DNA of 23,544 nt from an uncultured Eubacterium sp. (GTDB lineage: Bacteria; Bacillota; Clostridia; Lachnospirales; Lachnospiraceae). Shown one piece after another: positions 8,409-16,232 of the stretch (its first letter is position 1; every line of letters begins with the position of its first letter). The DNA is taken from positions 1 through 23,544 of the forward strand of contig USBB01000035.1 of NCBI GenBank assembly GCA_900552795.1, written 5' to 3'. The notes beneath the pieces are model-generated. The model had not been told where the DNA came from, did no database searches, and saw only the letters and a list, made by a program, of their open reading frames with translations. The position numbers and the translations under genes are program-made.

Positions 8409-8437
8409 TTGTTATATTTTACTTGAATTAATAAGAT
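8409..8437 (+). promoter_or_regulatory. Candidate promoter of the XRE regulator
   Basis: TTGTTA (8409-8414) and TAAGAT (8432-8437) are separated by 17 bases. Each matches the sigma-A consensus at about four of six positions. They sit 33 bases upstream of the start codon. Confidence 0.35.
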
Positions 8438-8470
8438 AAATTCGTAAGAAAAATCAGGAGGAAAATCTCT

Positions 8471-9526
8471 ATGAAAATAAATGAAATAATAAGAGATCGT
8501 CGTATTGCAAAAAATATGACACAGGAGCAGATGGCAGGGTATCTTGGAGTCACGGCTCCTGCAATAAATAAGTGGGAAAAAGGAACATCATATCCTGATA
8601 TAACGCTGCTTCCCGCGCTTGCACGTTTGTTAGACACGGATTTAAACACACTGTTGTCATTTAAGGATGATTTATCAGAAAAAGAAATAGCGTTATTTTT
8701 AAATAAATTATCAGGTATTGCAGATAAAGACGGAGTTGAAAAGGCATTTGATACAGCAAAAGATAAGATAAAAGAGTTTCCGACCTGTTATCCTTTAATA
8801 TTAAATACAGCCATTCTGCTTGAGGGACTTCTTATTATGAATGTAAAAATAAGTAACTGCGAAAAGCTTAGTGAATATGTCGAAGCATTATATACAAGAG
8901 TTCTGGAGAGTAATGACAGTGCAGTTAAAAATCAGGCAAAGGCCATGCTTGTTTCTAAATATATGCAAAGAAAAGATTATGAGCATGCGCGGGAATTAAT
9001 AGATTCACTGCCTAATCAGGATTTATTTGATAAAAAGCAGATGTATATAAATTTACAGATTGAGTTGGGAAATATGGATGAGGCTGCTAAAATGGCAGAA
9101 GAGAAGCTTTTGTCAGCCACAAATGAAATCCATGGTACATTAATGTCATTAATGGAGATTGCAATAAAACAAAATCGTATTGATGATGCAGAATATATTG
9201 CTGATGTGGATAAAAAGGCAGCAGAAAATTTTGATTTATGGGAATATAATTCTTATGTTGCCCATTCACAGTTGTACGATGCGACAAAACAGCGCGCAAA
9301 ATCAATAAAGATACTTATACCGATGTTGAAATCGCTTACCCGCAAGTGGGAGATAAATAAGTCTCCATTGTACCGCCACATAAAGACAAAAGATGATAAT
9401 GGGTTCGGAACAAAAATGCAGAAAACACTTGTGGAAATTTTAAAAAATGATGAAGAATACGATTATCTGCATGGTGATAAGGAAATGGAAAAGCTATTTA
9501 ATCAGCGGGATTTACGTGAACCATGA
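8471..9526 (+). CDS. XRE-family transcriptional regulator with C-terminal TPR-like helical domain
   Basis: A protein of 351 residues. The N-terminus is a Cro/cI-type helix-turn-helix: RRIAKNMTQEQMAGYL, then VTAPAINKWEKG, then YPDITLLPALARLL, with the recognition helix around 28-38. The rest, about 80-350, is a run of amphipathic helices with TPR-like pairing, as in regulators where this part senses a peptide or partner. The start has SD AGGAGG (8456-8461) at nine bases. It has no membrane segment. It is flanked by a gene-free region, which suggests its own promoter. Its 3' end overlaps the convergent cation-efflux gene by 29 bases. The target and ligand are unknown. Confidence 0.87.
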   Translation: MKINEIIRDRRIAKNMTQEQMAGYLGVTAPAINKWEKGTSYPDITLLPALARLLDTDLNTLLSFKDDLSEKEIALFLNKLSGIADKDGVEKAFDTAKDKIKEFPTCYPLILNTAILLEGLLIMNVKISNCEKLSEYVEALYTRVLESNDSAVKNQAKAMLVSKYMQRKDYEHARELIDSLPNQDLFDKKQMYINLQIELGNMDEAAKMAEEKLLSATNEIHGTLMSLMEIAIKQNRIDDAEYIADVDKKAAENFDLWEYNSYVAHSQLYDATKQRAKSIKILIPMLKSLTRKWEINKSPLYRHIKTKDDNGFGTKMQKTLVEILKNDEEYDYLHGDKEMEKLFNQRDLREP

Positions 9527-10409
9527 TATGTTTTATTTCTGAAAAATTCCGTTCAATATCGCAGTGAATGTTTTCAGCAACTTCATGCGCTTCACGTAAA
9601 GATTTATCACCATCTACTCCTATTTCCAAATCCACATAAACTCTGTTGCCAAACATTCTGCTTTGCAGTAAATCGATACTTACAACACCTTTGCATGTGC
9701 GGATATATTCCGACAGTTTGTTATCGTAAGATTCTCCGCACGATGTATCGAGCATTTTGACGAAAGCATCTTTTAAAATATTATAAGCCACCTTTAATAT
9801 AAAAATACAGATTATAACGCTTGCTGCAGAATCAAGAACGGGAAAACCGGACATAGCTGCTCCGATTCCGATCAGCAGCCCGATAGAAGAAAATGCGTCA
9901 GTACGATGATGCCACGCATCCGCCATAAATGCAGCAGAGTTTAGCTTCTTTGCATAATATTTTGTATAATGGTACATGACTTCTTTCATGACAATGGATA
10001 TTAGTGCAGCTATAAGTGCAATGTTTGTCGGCATTTTTAAATTATCATAATTTCCAGAAAAAATGTTGGCAAGACCTGTTTTTCCGATACCCAGTCCTGT
10101 CAGAAGCAGAATAATACCTAAAAACAGAGAAGCAACACATTCAAAACGCTCATGTCCATAAGGATGTTGTTTGTCAGATGAGCGTTTTGACATTTTTACG
10201 CCGAAAAAAGCTATAAAAGTAGCGCAAACATCTGAAAGCGAGTGTATCGAATCGGAAATAAGTGCACCTGATTTACCATAAATTCCTGCGAATAACTTAA
10301 GCAAAGCAAGCGTAACATTTCCTGAAATTCCTACAAATGAAACTTTTTTAATAATTTGATTTTCATTTCTTTTTTTCTGTTTTATTCCTTTAATACATAA
10401 TGGTTTCAA
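9498..10409 (-). CDS. Cation diffusion facilitator (CDF) family metal exporter
   Basis: A protein of 303 residues with about six membrane helices and a C-terminal cytoplasmic ferredoxin-like domain. The transport-site signatures are DSIHSLSD (53-60) in helix 2 and DAWHHRTD (164-171) in helix 5, and HPYGHER (82-88) is the usual loop motif. The HxxxD pairs (H56/D60, H167/D171) suggest Zn-type coordination, but Mn or Fe cannot be excluded. It would export divalent cation in exchange for protons. The start is TTG at 10409, with GGGG eight bases upstream on the minus strand; no in-frame ATG occurs before residue 73. It lies 76 bases downstream of the LacI-family gene on the same strand, so it may share a transcript with it, although the two functions look unrelated. 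Confidence 0.87.
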   Translation of the reverse strand: MKPLCIKGIKQKKRNENQIIKKVSFVGISGNVTLALLKLFAGIYGKSGALISDSIHSLSDVCATFIAFFGVKMSKRSSDKQHPYGHERFECVASLFLGIILLLTGLGIGKTGLANIFSGNYDNLKMPTNIALIAALISIVMKEVMYHYTKYYAKKLNSAAFMADAWHHRTDAFSSIGLLIGIGAAMSGFPVLDSAASVIICIFILKVAYNILKDAFVKMLDTSCGESYDNKLSEYIRTCKGVVSIDLLQSRMFGNRVYVDLEIGVDGDKSLREAHEVAENIHCDIERNFSEIKHIMVHVNPAD

Positions 10410-10485
10410 GGTTTATTCCCCGCACTGTATTTAATATTTATATAATATTTATATTTCAATACAGTTTGTATTAATAACCAAATAA

Positions 10486-11499
10486 TCAAAAACTATTTCG
10501 TTTTATAAATGATGTGCTTATTTCTATTTTGGAACAATATGTTGAATTTTCATTTATTATTTCCAATAAACGTGTGATTGATGATTTTGCCAATGCACGA
10601 ATATTAACATGAATGGTGGATAGAGTAGGTGTAGTGTATTTGCACATGGGGATATCGTCAAATCCGATTATACATATGTCATCAGGTATATGGTAGCCAT
10701 GCTCTTTAAATGCCATAATTGCGCCATAGGCTATTAAATCATTGTCTGCAAAATATGCTCGTGCAAGAGGTTCTTTATTATTAAGAATTTCACTCATATC
10801 AGAATAGGCACCATCTAATGACGGAGTTAATTTGTGACAAAGAATTTGTTTTGGAGAAAATCCGTATTCACGAACTGTTTTATAAAAACTTTCATGACGT
10901 TCTCTGTAGTTAACAATATCAAAAGCAGATGACAGGTATCCGATGTTGCTGCCAAATGTGTAGGCAAGTTCTGTGATTGCAAGGTTAACTCCCTGTTGGT
11001 TGTTAATTTTAACATAGTTGCATTCAACAGAATCATAATATGTGTCCAATACTACGAGAGGTATTTTCAAGTTTACAAAATTGGACAACTCGATATCAGA
11101 TATTTCAGTACCAAGCAGAAGAATACCTTTACAATTAAATGAGAGAAAATCTTTCAAAAGTAAATTTGGGTTATCAGAAGCGGATATATATTTTATTTGT
11201 AAATGCAGGTTAGCGGTTTTACAGTATTCATCAATACATTGAGTGAGTTCAGAAAAAAATTGTGTATCAGTAACAACTGTTCCATATCTTTTAAAAATAA
11301 GCAGGTAAATAATTCCACAATCATTTAATGCTTCATGTTTGTCGTTGATTTTAGTGAAATCATATCCGTATTTAGCGGCAGCTTCAAAGACTTTCTTTCT
11401 TGTATTTGTGCTTACGCCAGGCTTATTATTTAGAGCCATAGATACAGCGGCAGCGGATATGTTAAGTATTTTTGCTAATTCTTTAGCTGAAATTGTCAT
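10486..11499 (-). CDS. LacI-family transcriptional regulator
   Basis: A protein of 337 residues with the classic LacI layout. Residues 1-50 are a helix-turn-helix with a hinge-helix region (ISAKELAKILNISAAAVSMALNN, then KPGVSTNTRKKVFEAAAKYGYD). After this comes a periplasmic-binding-protein-like sensor domain with RAYFADNDLIAYGAIMAFKEHG, PDDICIIGFDDIP and the family's TPTLSTIHVN stretch. The start ATG at 11499 has AGGGAA upstream. It is divergent from the nucleoside-hydrolase/GH105 pair, with a 24-base palindrome between them (11541-11564). It is therefore probably the local repressor of that pair and of itself. The effector is likely a sugar from pectin or another uronic-acid polysaccharide; this is an inference from the neighbours. 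Confidence 0.9.
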   Translation of the reverse strand: MTISAKELAKILNISAAAVSMALNNKPGVSTNTRKKVFEAAAKYGYDFTKINDKHEALNDCGIIYLLIFKRYGTVVTDTQFFSELTQCIDEYCKTANLHLQIKYISASDNPNLLLKDFLSFNCKGILLLGTEISDIELSNFVNLKIPLVVLDTYYDSVECNYVKINNQQGVNLAITELAYTFGSNIGYLSSAFDIVNYRERHESFYKTVREYGFSPKQILCHKLTPSLDGAYSDMSEILNNKEPLARAYFADNDLIAYGAIMAFKEHGYHIPDDICIIGFDDIPMCKYTTPTLSTIHVNIRALAKSSITRLLEIINENSTYCSKIEISTSFIKRNSF

Positions 11500-11540
11500 T
11501 TTTGATTCCCTATTTGATTAATTATTTTTAGAATTAAGTA

Positions 11541-11564
11541 AATTAAGTTAAAATTAACTTAATT
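11541..11564. promoter_or_regulatory. Palindromic operator candidate for the LacI-family regulator
   Basis: AATTAAGTTAA and TTAACTTAATT form a perfect 11-bp inverted repeat separated by AA. It lies between the divergent regulator gene and the promoter at 11569-11597, immediately before the -35 box. It lacks the central CG common in LacI-family operators. Position and symmetry support it, but binding is inferred. Confidence 0.55.
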
Positions 11565-11568
11565 ATAG

Positions 11569-11597
11569 TTGCAATTAAGCTCTTAGTCAATGATAAT
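11569..11597 (+). promoter_or_regulatory. Promoter of the nucleoside-hydrolase/GH105 operon
   Basis: TTGCAA (11569-11574) and GATAAT (11592-11597) have the optimal 17-base spacing. Transcription would start near 11604 and include the structured repeat 11645-11784 as a 5' leader. Confidence 0.6.
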
Positions 11598-11644
11598 AAA
11601 TATAAGATACAAATGTAAAAATATATAATTATTGAGGTGTTATT

Positions 11645-11784
11645 GTGAAAAAATATTGAGATAAGATATTTTTCACACAGCTATTTGTGTTGCAGGCGCT
11701 ACAAATAGCTTTTATTGCAGAGTCAAATTTGAGATTTGAATCGCGCATCCTCCGACGCAAAGGCGTCTGCGGAATGGAGATTAG
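11645..11784 (+). repeat. Structured repeat, copy 2, forming the 5' leader and RBS of the nucleoside-hydrolase gene
   Basis: This block matches 1-143. Stretches such as CACACAGCTATTTGTGT, GCAGAGTCAAATTTGAGATTTG and CTGCGGAATGG are shared exactly. The first hairpin is kept although its sequence changed (the TCAT/ATGA stem end of copy 1 is replaced by TAT/ATA here), so structure has been retained. The final hairpin GACGC-AAAG-GCGTC is followed by GGAG (11775-11778), six bases before the ATG at 11785. Here the repeat therefore supplies the ribosome-binding site of a real gene. It could be a cis-regulatory RNA or a mobile repeat that became a leader. Confidence 0.7.
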
Positions 11785-12682
11785 TATGGTGAAGTTTAAT
11801 ATTCCCGATGAAAAGAAGCTGCGTGTGATAATAGATACAGATGCAAAAAATGAGGTTGATGATCAATTTGCTGTAGTTCAGGCTGTTTTGACAGAGTCTT
11901 TTGATATTCGAGCTATTATTGCAGCACACTTTGGAACATTGAAATCGGAACATAGTATGAATGACAGTTTTGATGAAATTAATAAATTGTTGGGGTTAAT
12001 GGGAAAGACAGGCAGTGTTGATGTTTTGCATGGAGCAGAAAATGCAATGACCGCAGAGGAGAAACCTGTAATATCTGAAGGAGCCAAGCTGATTATTGAA
12101 GAAGCAATGAAAGAGGATGACAGACCTTTATATATCGCTTTTTTAGGACCACTGACGGATATGGCATCGGCATTACTTATGAAGCCGGAGATTGCAGAAA
12201 AGAATATTACGGTAATATGGATAGGAGGTAGAGACTGGCCGGCAGGTGGCTGGGAATACAATTTAAAAAATGATGTGTTTGCTGCCAATGTATTATTTAA
12301 GTCAAAAGTGCAGTTGTGGCAGGTTCCAAGAAATGTGTATCGTATGATGCCTGTGACATTTGCTGAGTTGTGGGATAAAGTTTATCCATATGGAGAGATA
12401 GGCAGATATTTGGCTCAAAATGTGGTGGACTTTAATAATGATTGGCTGTCAAGACCTGTTGAATATAGAATTTTGGGTGATTCTCCGGCCATCGGAATAA
12501 TAATGTTTAATGATTGCGGAGAGTGGGATTGGAAGCCTGCGCCTGAATTGGATGAAAATATGAATTATATTCATACAGGCAGAAATCGTCCTATAAAAGT
12601 TTATAAAAATATAGATTCAAGATTTATTTTAGAAGATTTATATGCAAAGCTTAAGCTTTTTTCAAAAAATGAAGAAAAATAG
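11785..12682 (+). CDS. Nucleoside hydrolase-like protein
   Basis: A protein of 298 residues with an inosine/uridine-type nucleoside hydrolase fold. The N-terminal Ca-binding aspartate motif is present in a variant form, IIDTDAKNEVDDQFA (about 15-29), where the usual proteins have DTDPGxDD. Other family-like stretches are AFLGPLTDMASAL, VIWIGGR and EYNLKNDVFAANVLF. The variant motif and the pairing with a GH105 enzyme suggest that it may cleave a glycosidic bond other than that of a normal nucleoside; this is speculative. It has no signal peptide. ATG 11785 is preferred over ATG 11773 and earlier in-frame codons because GGAG (11775-11778) is six bases upstream and overlaps the 11773 start. The next gene follows after 38 bases. 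Confidence 0.8.
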
Positions 12683-12720
12683 TTAAATATATTGCAGAAT
12701 GAAAGGAGAACAGGATTTAT

Positions 12721-13842
12721 ATGGAGAATAGGGTGTTTAGACGTAATTGGGCGGTTTGGATGGCAGATACCGTACTTTGCAAATTTCCGGATGTGAAAAA
12801 GCGCTGGTCGTATGATTATGGTGTTGTGTGCAAAGGAATTGAAAAGGTTTATGAATTGACCGGAGATCAAAAATATTTCCGTTACATAAAAGATAGTATG
12901 GATTGTTTCGTGCAGGAAGATGGAAATATTAAATATTACGACATGGAAGAGTTTAATTTGGATTATGTAAATAATGGTAAAATATTACTGTATTTATATG
13001 AAAAGACTCACGAGGAAAAATATGCAAAAGCCGCGGATATATTGAGGGAGCAGTTAAACAGGCAGCCGCGTACCTCAGACGGAGGATTTTGGCATAAAAA
13101 GATGTACCCTTATCAGATGTGGCTTGACGGACTTTATATGGCGGAGCCGTTTTATGCAGAATATATTAAAATGTTTGGCAAGGAAAAGTCATATGATGAT
13201 GTTGTACTCCAATTTAGTCTGATAGATAAACATTCTAAAGACAGCAGGTCTCATTTATTGTATCATGGCTGGGATGAAAAAAGACAGTGTTTTTGGGCAG
13301 ACAAAGAAACTGGATTGTCAGCGAATTTTTGGGGCAGGTCGATTGGCTGGTATTCATGTGCGCTTGTTGACACATTAGATTATCTGGAAAATGATAAAGA
13401 CAGAGAGATATTAATAAATATGGTTCGTGATTTGGCCGATGCGCTTATAAAGGTGCGGTCAAAATCAAACTTCTTATGGTATCAGATTATGGATAAGGAG
13501 AATGATTACGGCAATTATCCTGAGGCATCATGCTCATGTATGTTTACATATTTTCTGTTAAAGGCTGTAAGAAAGGGATATATAGATGATTCATATTTTG
13601 ATTATGCAAAGAAATCTTATTATGCCATTGTACGTGAATTTATCGAAGTCGACCAAAATGCCCTGCTCAATTTAAGAGGCACGGTTTATGTATCGGGACT
13701 TGGTGGTGATAAGCTTCGTGACGGTTCATACGACTATTACATAAGTGAGCCAAAACAGACGAATAATCTGCTTGGAATAGGAGCATTTTTGATGGCAAGT
13801 GCAGAAATAGAAAATGCTTTAGCTAACTCTGGGACACCTTAA
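12721..13842 (+). CDS. GH105 unsaturated glycuronyl hydrolase (YteR-like)
   Basis: A protein of 373 residues, the same length I recall for Bacillus YteR, with an (alpha/alpha)6-barrel pattern. YQMWLDGLYMAEPFYAEY (131-148) contains the catalytic aspartate D136 of GH105/GH88 enzymes, and NFWGRSIGWYSCAL carries the family's WGR-GW motif. These enzymes hydrate the double bond of unsaturated uronic-acid disaccharides made by polysaccharide lyases, here probably from rhamnogalacturonan. There is no signal peptide, consistent with intracellular action on imported disaccharides. The SD AAAGGAG (12702-12708) is 12 bases from the ATG. The stop codon lies at the edge of the loop of the terminator at 13825-13862, so the last codons are also the 5' arm of that hairpin. 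It probably forms a LacI-controlled operon with the upstream gene. Confidence 0.88.
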   Translation: MENRVFRRNWAVWMADTVLCKFPDVKKRWSYDYGVVCKGIEKVYELTGDQKYFRYIKDSMDCFVQEDGNIKYYDMEEFNLDYVNNGKILLYLYEKTHEEKYAKAADILREQLNRQPRTSDGGFWHKKMYPYQMWLDGLYMAEPFYAEYIKMFGKEKSYDDVVLQFSLIDKHSKDSRSHLLYHGWDEKRQCFWADKETGLSANFWGRSIGWYSCALVDTLDYLENDKDREILINMVRDLADALIKVRSKSNFLWYQIMDKENDYGNYPEASCSCMFTYFLLKAVRKGYIDDSYFDYAKKSYYAIVREFIEVDQNALLNLRGTVYVSGLGGDKLRDGSYDYYISEPKQTNNLLGIGAFLMASAEIENALANSGTP

Positions 13843-13862
13843 AAGGTGTTTCAGAGTTTTTT
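13825..13862 (+). terminator. Intrinsic terminator overlapping the GH105 stop codon
   Basis: AACTCTGGGACACCT pairs with AGGTGTTTCAGAGTT (with two G-U pairs) around a tiny loop and runs into six T residues. The TAA stop at 13840-13842 lies at the loop. Confidence 0.85.
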
Positions 13863-13925
13863 ACTTTATAGGAAATTGCGTCAAAGACGCATTCTGATAA
13901 CAAGTTTGCGAAGCAAATCTTGCAA

Positions 13926-13947
13926 GCGTCGTTCACGACGCTTTTTT
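13926..13947 (+). terminator. Second terminator hairpin, repeated at 22540
   Basis: GCGTCG-TTCA-CGACGC followed by six T residues. The same 22-base unit occurs at 22540-22561. Two smaller hairpins precede it: GCGTC-AAA-GACGC (13878-13890), and CAAG-TTTGC with GCAAA-CTTG (about 13901-13922). Confidence 0.7.
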
Positions 13948-13958
13948 AAAATTTTTGT

Positions 13959-14006
13959 CACCTTTCGTATCTGTTCTTCATCTATATATCAGAACAACGA
14001 AAGGTG
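13959..14006 (+). promoter_or_regulatory. Hairpin sequestering the ribosome-binding site of the MBOAT gene
   Basis: CACCTTTCGT (13959-13968) is perfectly complementary to ACGAAAGGTG (13997-14006), and TGTTCT (13972-13977) extends the stem with AGAACA (13991-13996). The 3' arm contains nearly all of the SD AAAGGTGG (14000-14007) of the gene starting at 14015, so ribosome access would depend on opening the stem. No T tract follows, so it is not a terminator. The trigger for opening is unknown. Confidence 0.6.
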
Positions 14007-14014
14007 GTGTGAGT

Positions 14015-15406
14015 GTGGTATTTAGCAGCTTGCAGTTTATTTTCATTTTTATCCCCATATTTTTTACATGTTATTATCTTGTGCCGGACAGAAAGAAAAA
14101 TCTAATATTGTTTATAGGCAGCCTTAGCTTTTATTTTGTCGGAACGATTGATCATCCTGAACATTTTGTACTATTTTTAGTCAGCATAATTATTGACTTT
14201 GCAGTCGGGCTGGCTATTGAAAAATACGAAAAATATAAAAAGCTGTTTCTTTGCATAGGGGTTTTCTTTCATTTGTTAAGTCTTGGAACGTTCAAATATT
14301 CAGGGTTTCTTGCGGGGGAATTCAGCAGATTAACAGGTTTTGATGTTGCATTTGATATAGCACTTCCTTTGGGTATATCATTTTATACTTTTCAGGGAAT
14401 TTCATATATTGCAGATGTTTACAAGGGAACTATAAAAGCAGAGAAAAATATGCTGGATTACGCAGTATATATTTCAATGTTTGAACAGCTTATAGCCGGC
14501 CCGATAGTTACATACAGGCAGGTAGGAAAAGCTCTGCACAAAAGAAAAATTATGGCAGAATCGGTGATTAAAGGAATCGGAATATTTATATCCGGGTTAG
14601 GCTTTAAGGTACTGCTTGCAAATCCTATTGGAAAATTATGGTCACAGACATGTGCGATTGGTTTTGAGAGTATATCAACCCCTCTTGCGTGGATGGCAAT
14701 AGCTGCATTTTCATTTCAGATTTATTTTGACTTCTTTGGATATTCATTAATGGCAATAGGACTTGGAAGAATGCTTGGATTTAAACTGCCTAAAAATTTT
14801 GATCACCCGTATACGAGCTGTACAATGACAGAATTTTGGCGAAGGTGGCACATAACTCTTGGCTCATGGTTTAGGGAATATGTATATATTCCGCTTGGCG
14901 GCAATAGAAGAGGAAAAATTGCAACAATTATAAATCTGTTTATTGTATGGGTTTTGACAGGAGTGTGGCATGGAGCTGGATACAATTTTATTCTGTGGGG
15001 AATGGTGTTATTTGCTGTTATAGTGTTGGAAAAATTTTTTGTCGGAAAATTTTTAAACAATGTACCGCTTGCAGGACATATTTATATGATTTTACTGATT
15101 CCTATTACATGGGCGATATTTGCTATTGATGATTTAGGACAGCTTGCAGTATTTTTTACGCGCTTATTTCCGTTTTTCGGGCAGGGCGTATGGTCGGAAT
15201 TCAGATATGATTATATGAAATATTTAGACCAATATCTTATATTTTTTATTGCGGGAATACTGTTTTCAACAAAACTTCCATATAGAATATTAAAGAAAAT
15301 AAACAATCGCATATTTATATTTTTTCTGCTTGCAGTTGTATTTGCAGCAAGCGTTTATTGTATGTATCGCGGATTTGATGATCCGTTTTTATATTTTAGA
15401 TTTTAG
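14015..15406 (+). CDS. MBOAT-family O-acyltransferase (AlgI/PatA/DltB-like)
   Basis: A polytopic membrane protein of 463 residues with about eleven hydrophobic segments. It carries the MBOAT signatures: MTEFWRRWHITLGSWFREY with H279, then YIPLGGNRRG, and VLTGVWHGAGYNFILWG with the probable catalytic H319. Such proteins move an acetyl or acyl group across the membrane and pass it to an extracytoplasmic partner. That partner is probably the SGNH protein encoded 17 bases downstream, which makes a PatA/PatB- or AlgI/AlgJ-type pair. With SigV/RsiV next door, peptidoglycan or another wall polymer is the likely acceptor. The start is GTG at 14015 (MVFSSLQFIF), because AAAGGTGG is seven bases upstream; the open frame back to 13955 is the SD hairpin and is not coding. 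Confidence 0.9.
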   Translation: MVFSSLQFIFIFIPIFFTCYYLVPDRKKNLILFIGSLSFYFVGTIDHPEHFVLFLVSIIIDFAVGLAIEKYEKYKKLFLCIGVFFHLLSLGTFKYSGFLAGEFSRLTGFDVAFDIALPLGISFYTFQGISYIADVYKGTIKAEKNMLDYAVYISMFEQLIAGPIVTYRQVGKALHKRKIMAESVIKGIGIFISGLGFKVLLANPIGKLWSQTCAIGFESISTPLAWMAIAAFSFQIYFDFFGYSLMAIGLGRMLGFKLPKNFDHPYTSCTMTEFWRRWHITLGSWFREYVYIPLGGNRRGKIATIINLFIVWVLTGVWHGAGYNFILWGMVLFAVIVLEKFFVGKFLNNVPLAGHIYMILLIPITWAIFAIDDLGQLAVFFTRLFPFFGQGVWSEFRYDYMKYLDQYLIFFIAGILFSTKLPYRILKKINNRIFIFFLLAVVFAASVYCMYRGFDDPFLYFRF

Positions 15407-15423
15407 ATAGAAAGAGGATTAAT

Positions 15424-16230
15424 ATGAAAAAGTCAAATATTATTACTTTTACAGGTTTATGTGTATTAATTTTAGCAGTTGTATTATTTAAGTTTTTTTG
15501 GAAAGATTTTTCGGTTAATGCGGGTGATAAAAATACAGACAGCACAACGCAGGCGGAGACTACTCTTGCGGATAATGGAAATGCGGAGACGCAAAAACAA
15601 TCAAATGAAGCTGTAAAAAATACACAGCAAAGCACATCGGAAAAGAAGACTGTTTCTATGAAGGATGCCTTGTTTATAGGGGATTCAAGAACAGTAGGGC
15701 TGATGGAATATTCAGGGATTGACGGTCCGGACTTTTTTTGCAATGTAGGCATGAGTGTATATAATATTCACAAAAAACCTGTTTCAGTTCCGAATGTAGG
15801 AAAGGTAACGCTTACCGAATTGTTGAGCAATAAAAAGTATGGTAAGATATACGTAATGCTCGGCATTAACGAAGCCGGATATCCTATGCAGAATACTGTT
15901 TCAAAGTACAGTGAGCTTATTGATTTTATAAAAGAAAAGCAGCCCAATGCATACATATTTATTCAGGCGAATCTGCATGTTACTAAAAAGCGTTCAGACA
16001 GTGATAAGTCAATAAACAATACAGTTATAAATGAGCTTAACAGTGAAATAAAAAAAATGGCAGATGGGAAGAGAAAATTTTATATTGATGTAAATGCTGT
16101 ATTTGATGATGGGAATGGTGCTTTGTCTGCTGATAAGTCAGAGGATAGTGCGCACCTTTATGCAAAATATTATAAAGATTGGGGTAAGTGGATTATAGAA
16201 CAAACTTCTTCACTTATCGGGGAGGTATGA
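15424..16230 (+). CDS. Membrane-anchored SGNH hydrolase (O-acetyltransferase partner)
   Basis: A protein of 268 residues. A single N-terminal membrane anchor (about 6-25) is followed by a Thr/Gln/Asn-rich low-complexity linker (about 33-78) and an extracellular SGNH domain. Block I is FIGDSRTVG with nucleophile S88, block III is MLGINEAG with N149, and the catalytic D241 and H244 lie in DSAHLYAKYY. The domain would deacylate or transfer acyl groups at the cell surface. It lies directly after the MBOAT gene and is probably co-transcribed with it, as in PatA/PatB or AlgI/AlgJ systems. The start at 15424 is preceded by an AGAAAGAGG-type SD. Its stop codon overlaps the region of the sigma-factor start, suggesting coupled translation. 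Confidence 0.85.
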   Translation: MKKSNIITFTGLCVLILAVVLFKFFWKDFSVNAGDKNTDSTTQAETTLADNGNAETQKQSNEAVKNTQQSTSEKKTVSMKDALFIGDSRTVGLMEYSGIDGPDFFCNVGMSVYNIHKKPVSVPNVGKVTLTELLSNKKYGKIYVMLGINEAGYPMQNTVSKYSELIDFIKEKQPNAYIFIQANLHVTKKRSDSDKSINNTVINELNSEIKKMADGKRKFYIDVNAVFDDGNGALSADKSEDSAHLYAKYYKDWGKWIIEQTSSLIGEV

Positions 16231-16232
16231 TT

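Larger units (their letters stand above)
7985..8470. other. Gene-free stretch between the DUF2935 and XRE genes
   Basis: I see no supported gene in these 486 bases. The stretch holds a terminator-like hairpin (8130-8168) and an open frame without a start codon (about 8113-8325). It also has a 7-bp inverted repeat, GTTAAAT/ATTTAAC, near 8355-8380, which could be an operator for the regulator downstream. A candidate promoter lies at 8409-8437. Confidence 0.5.
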
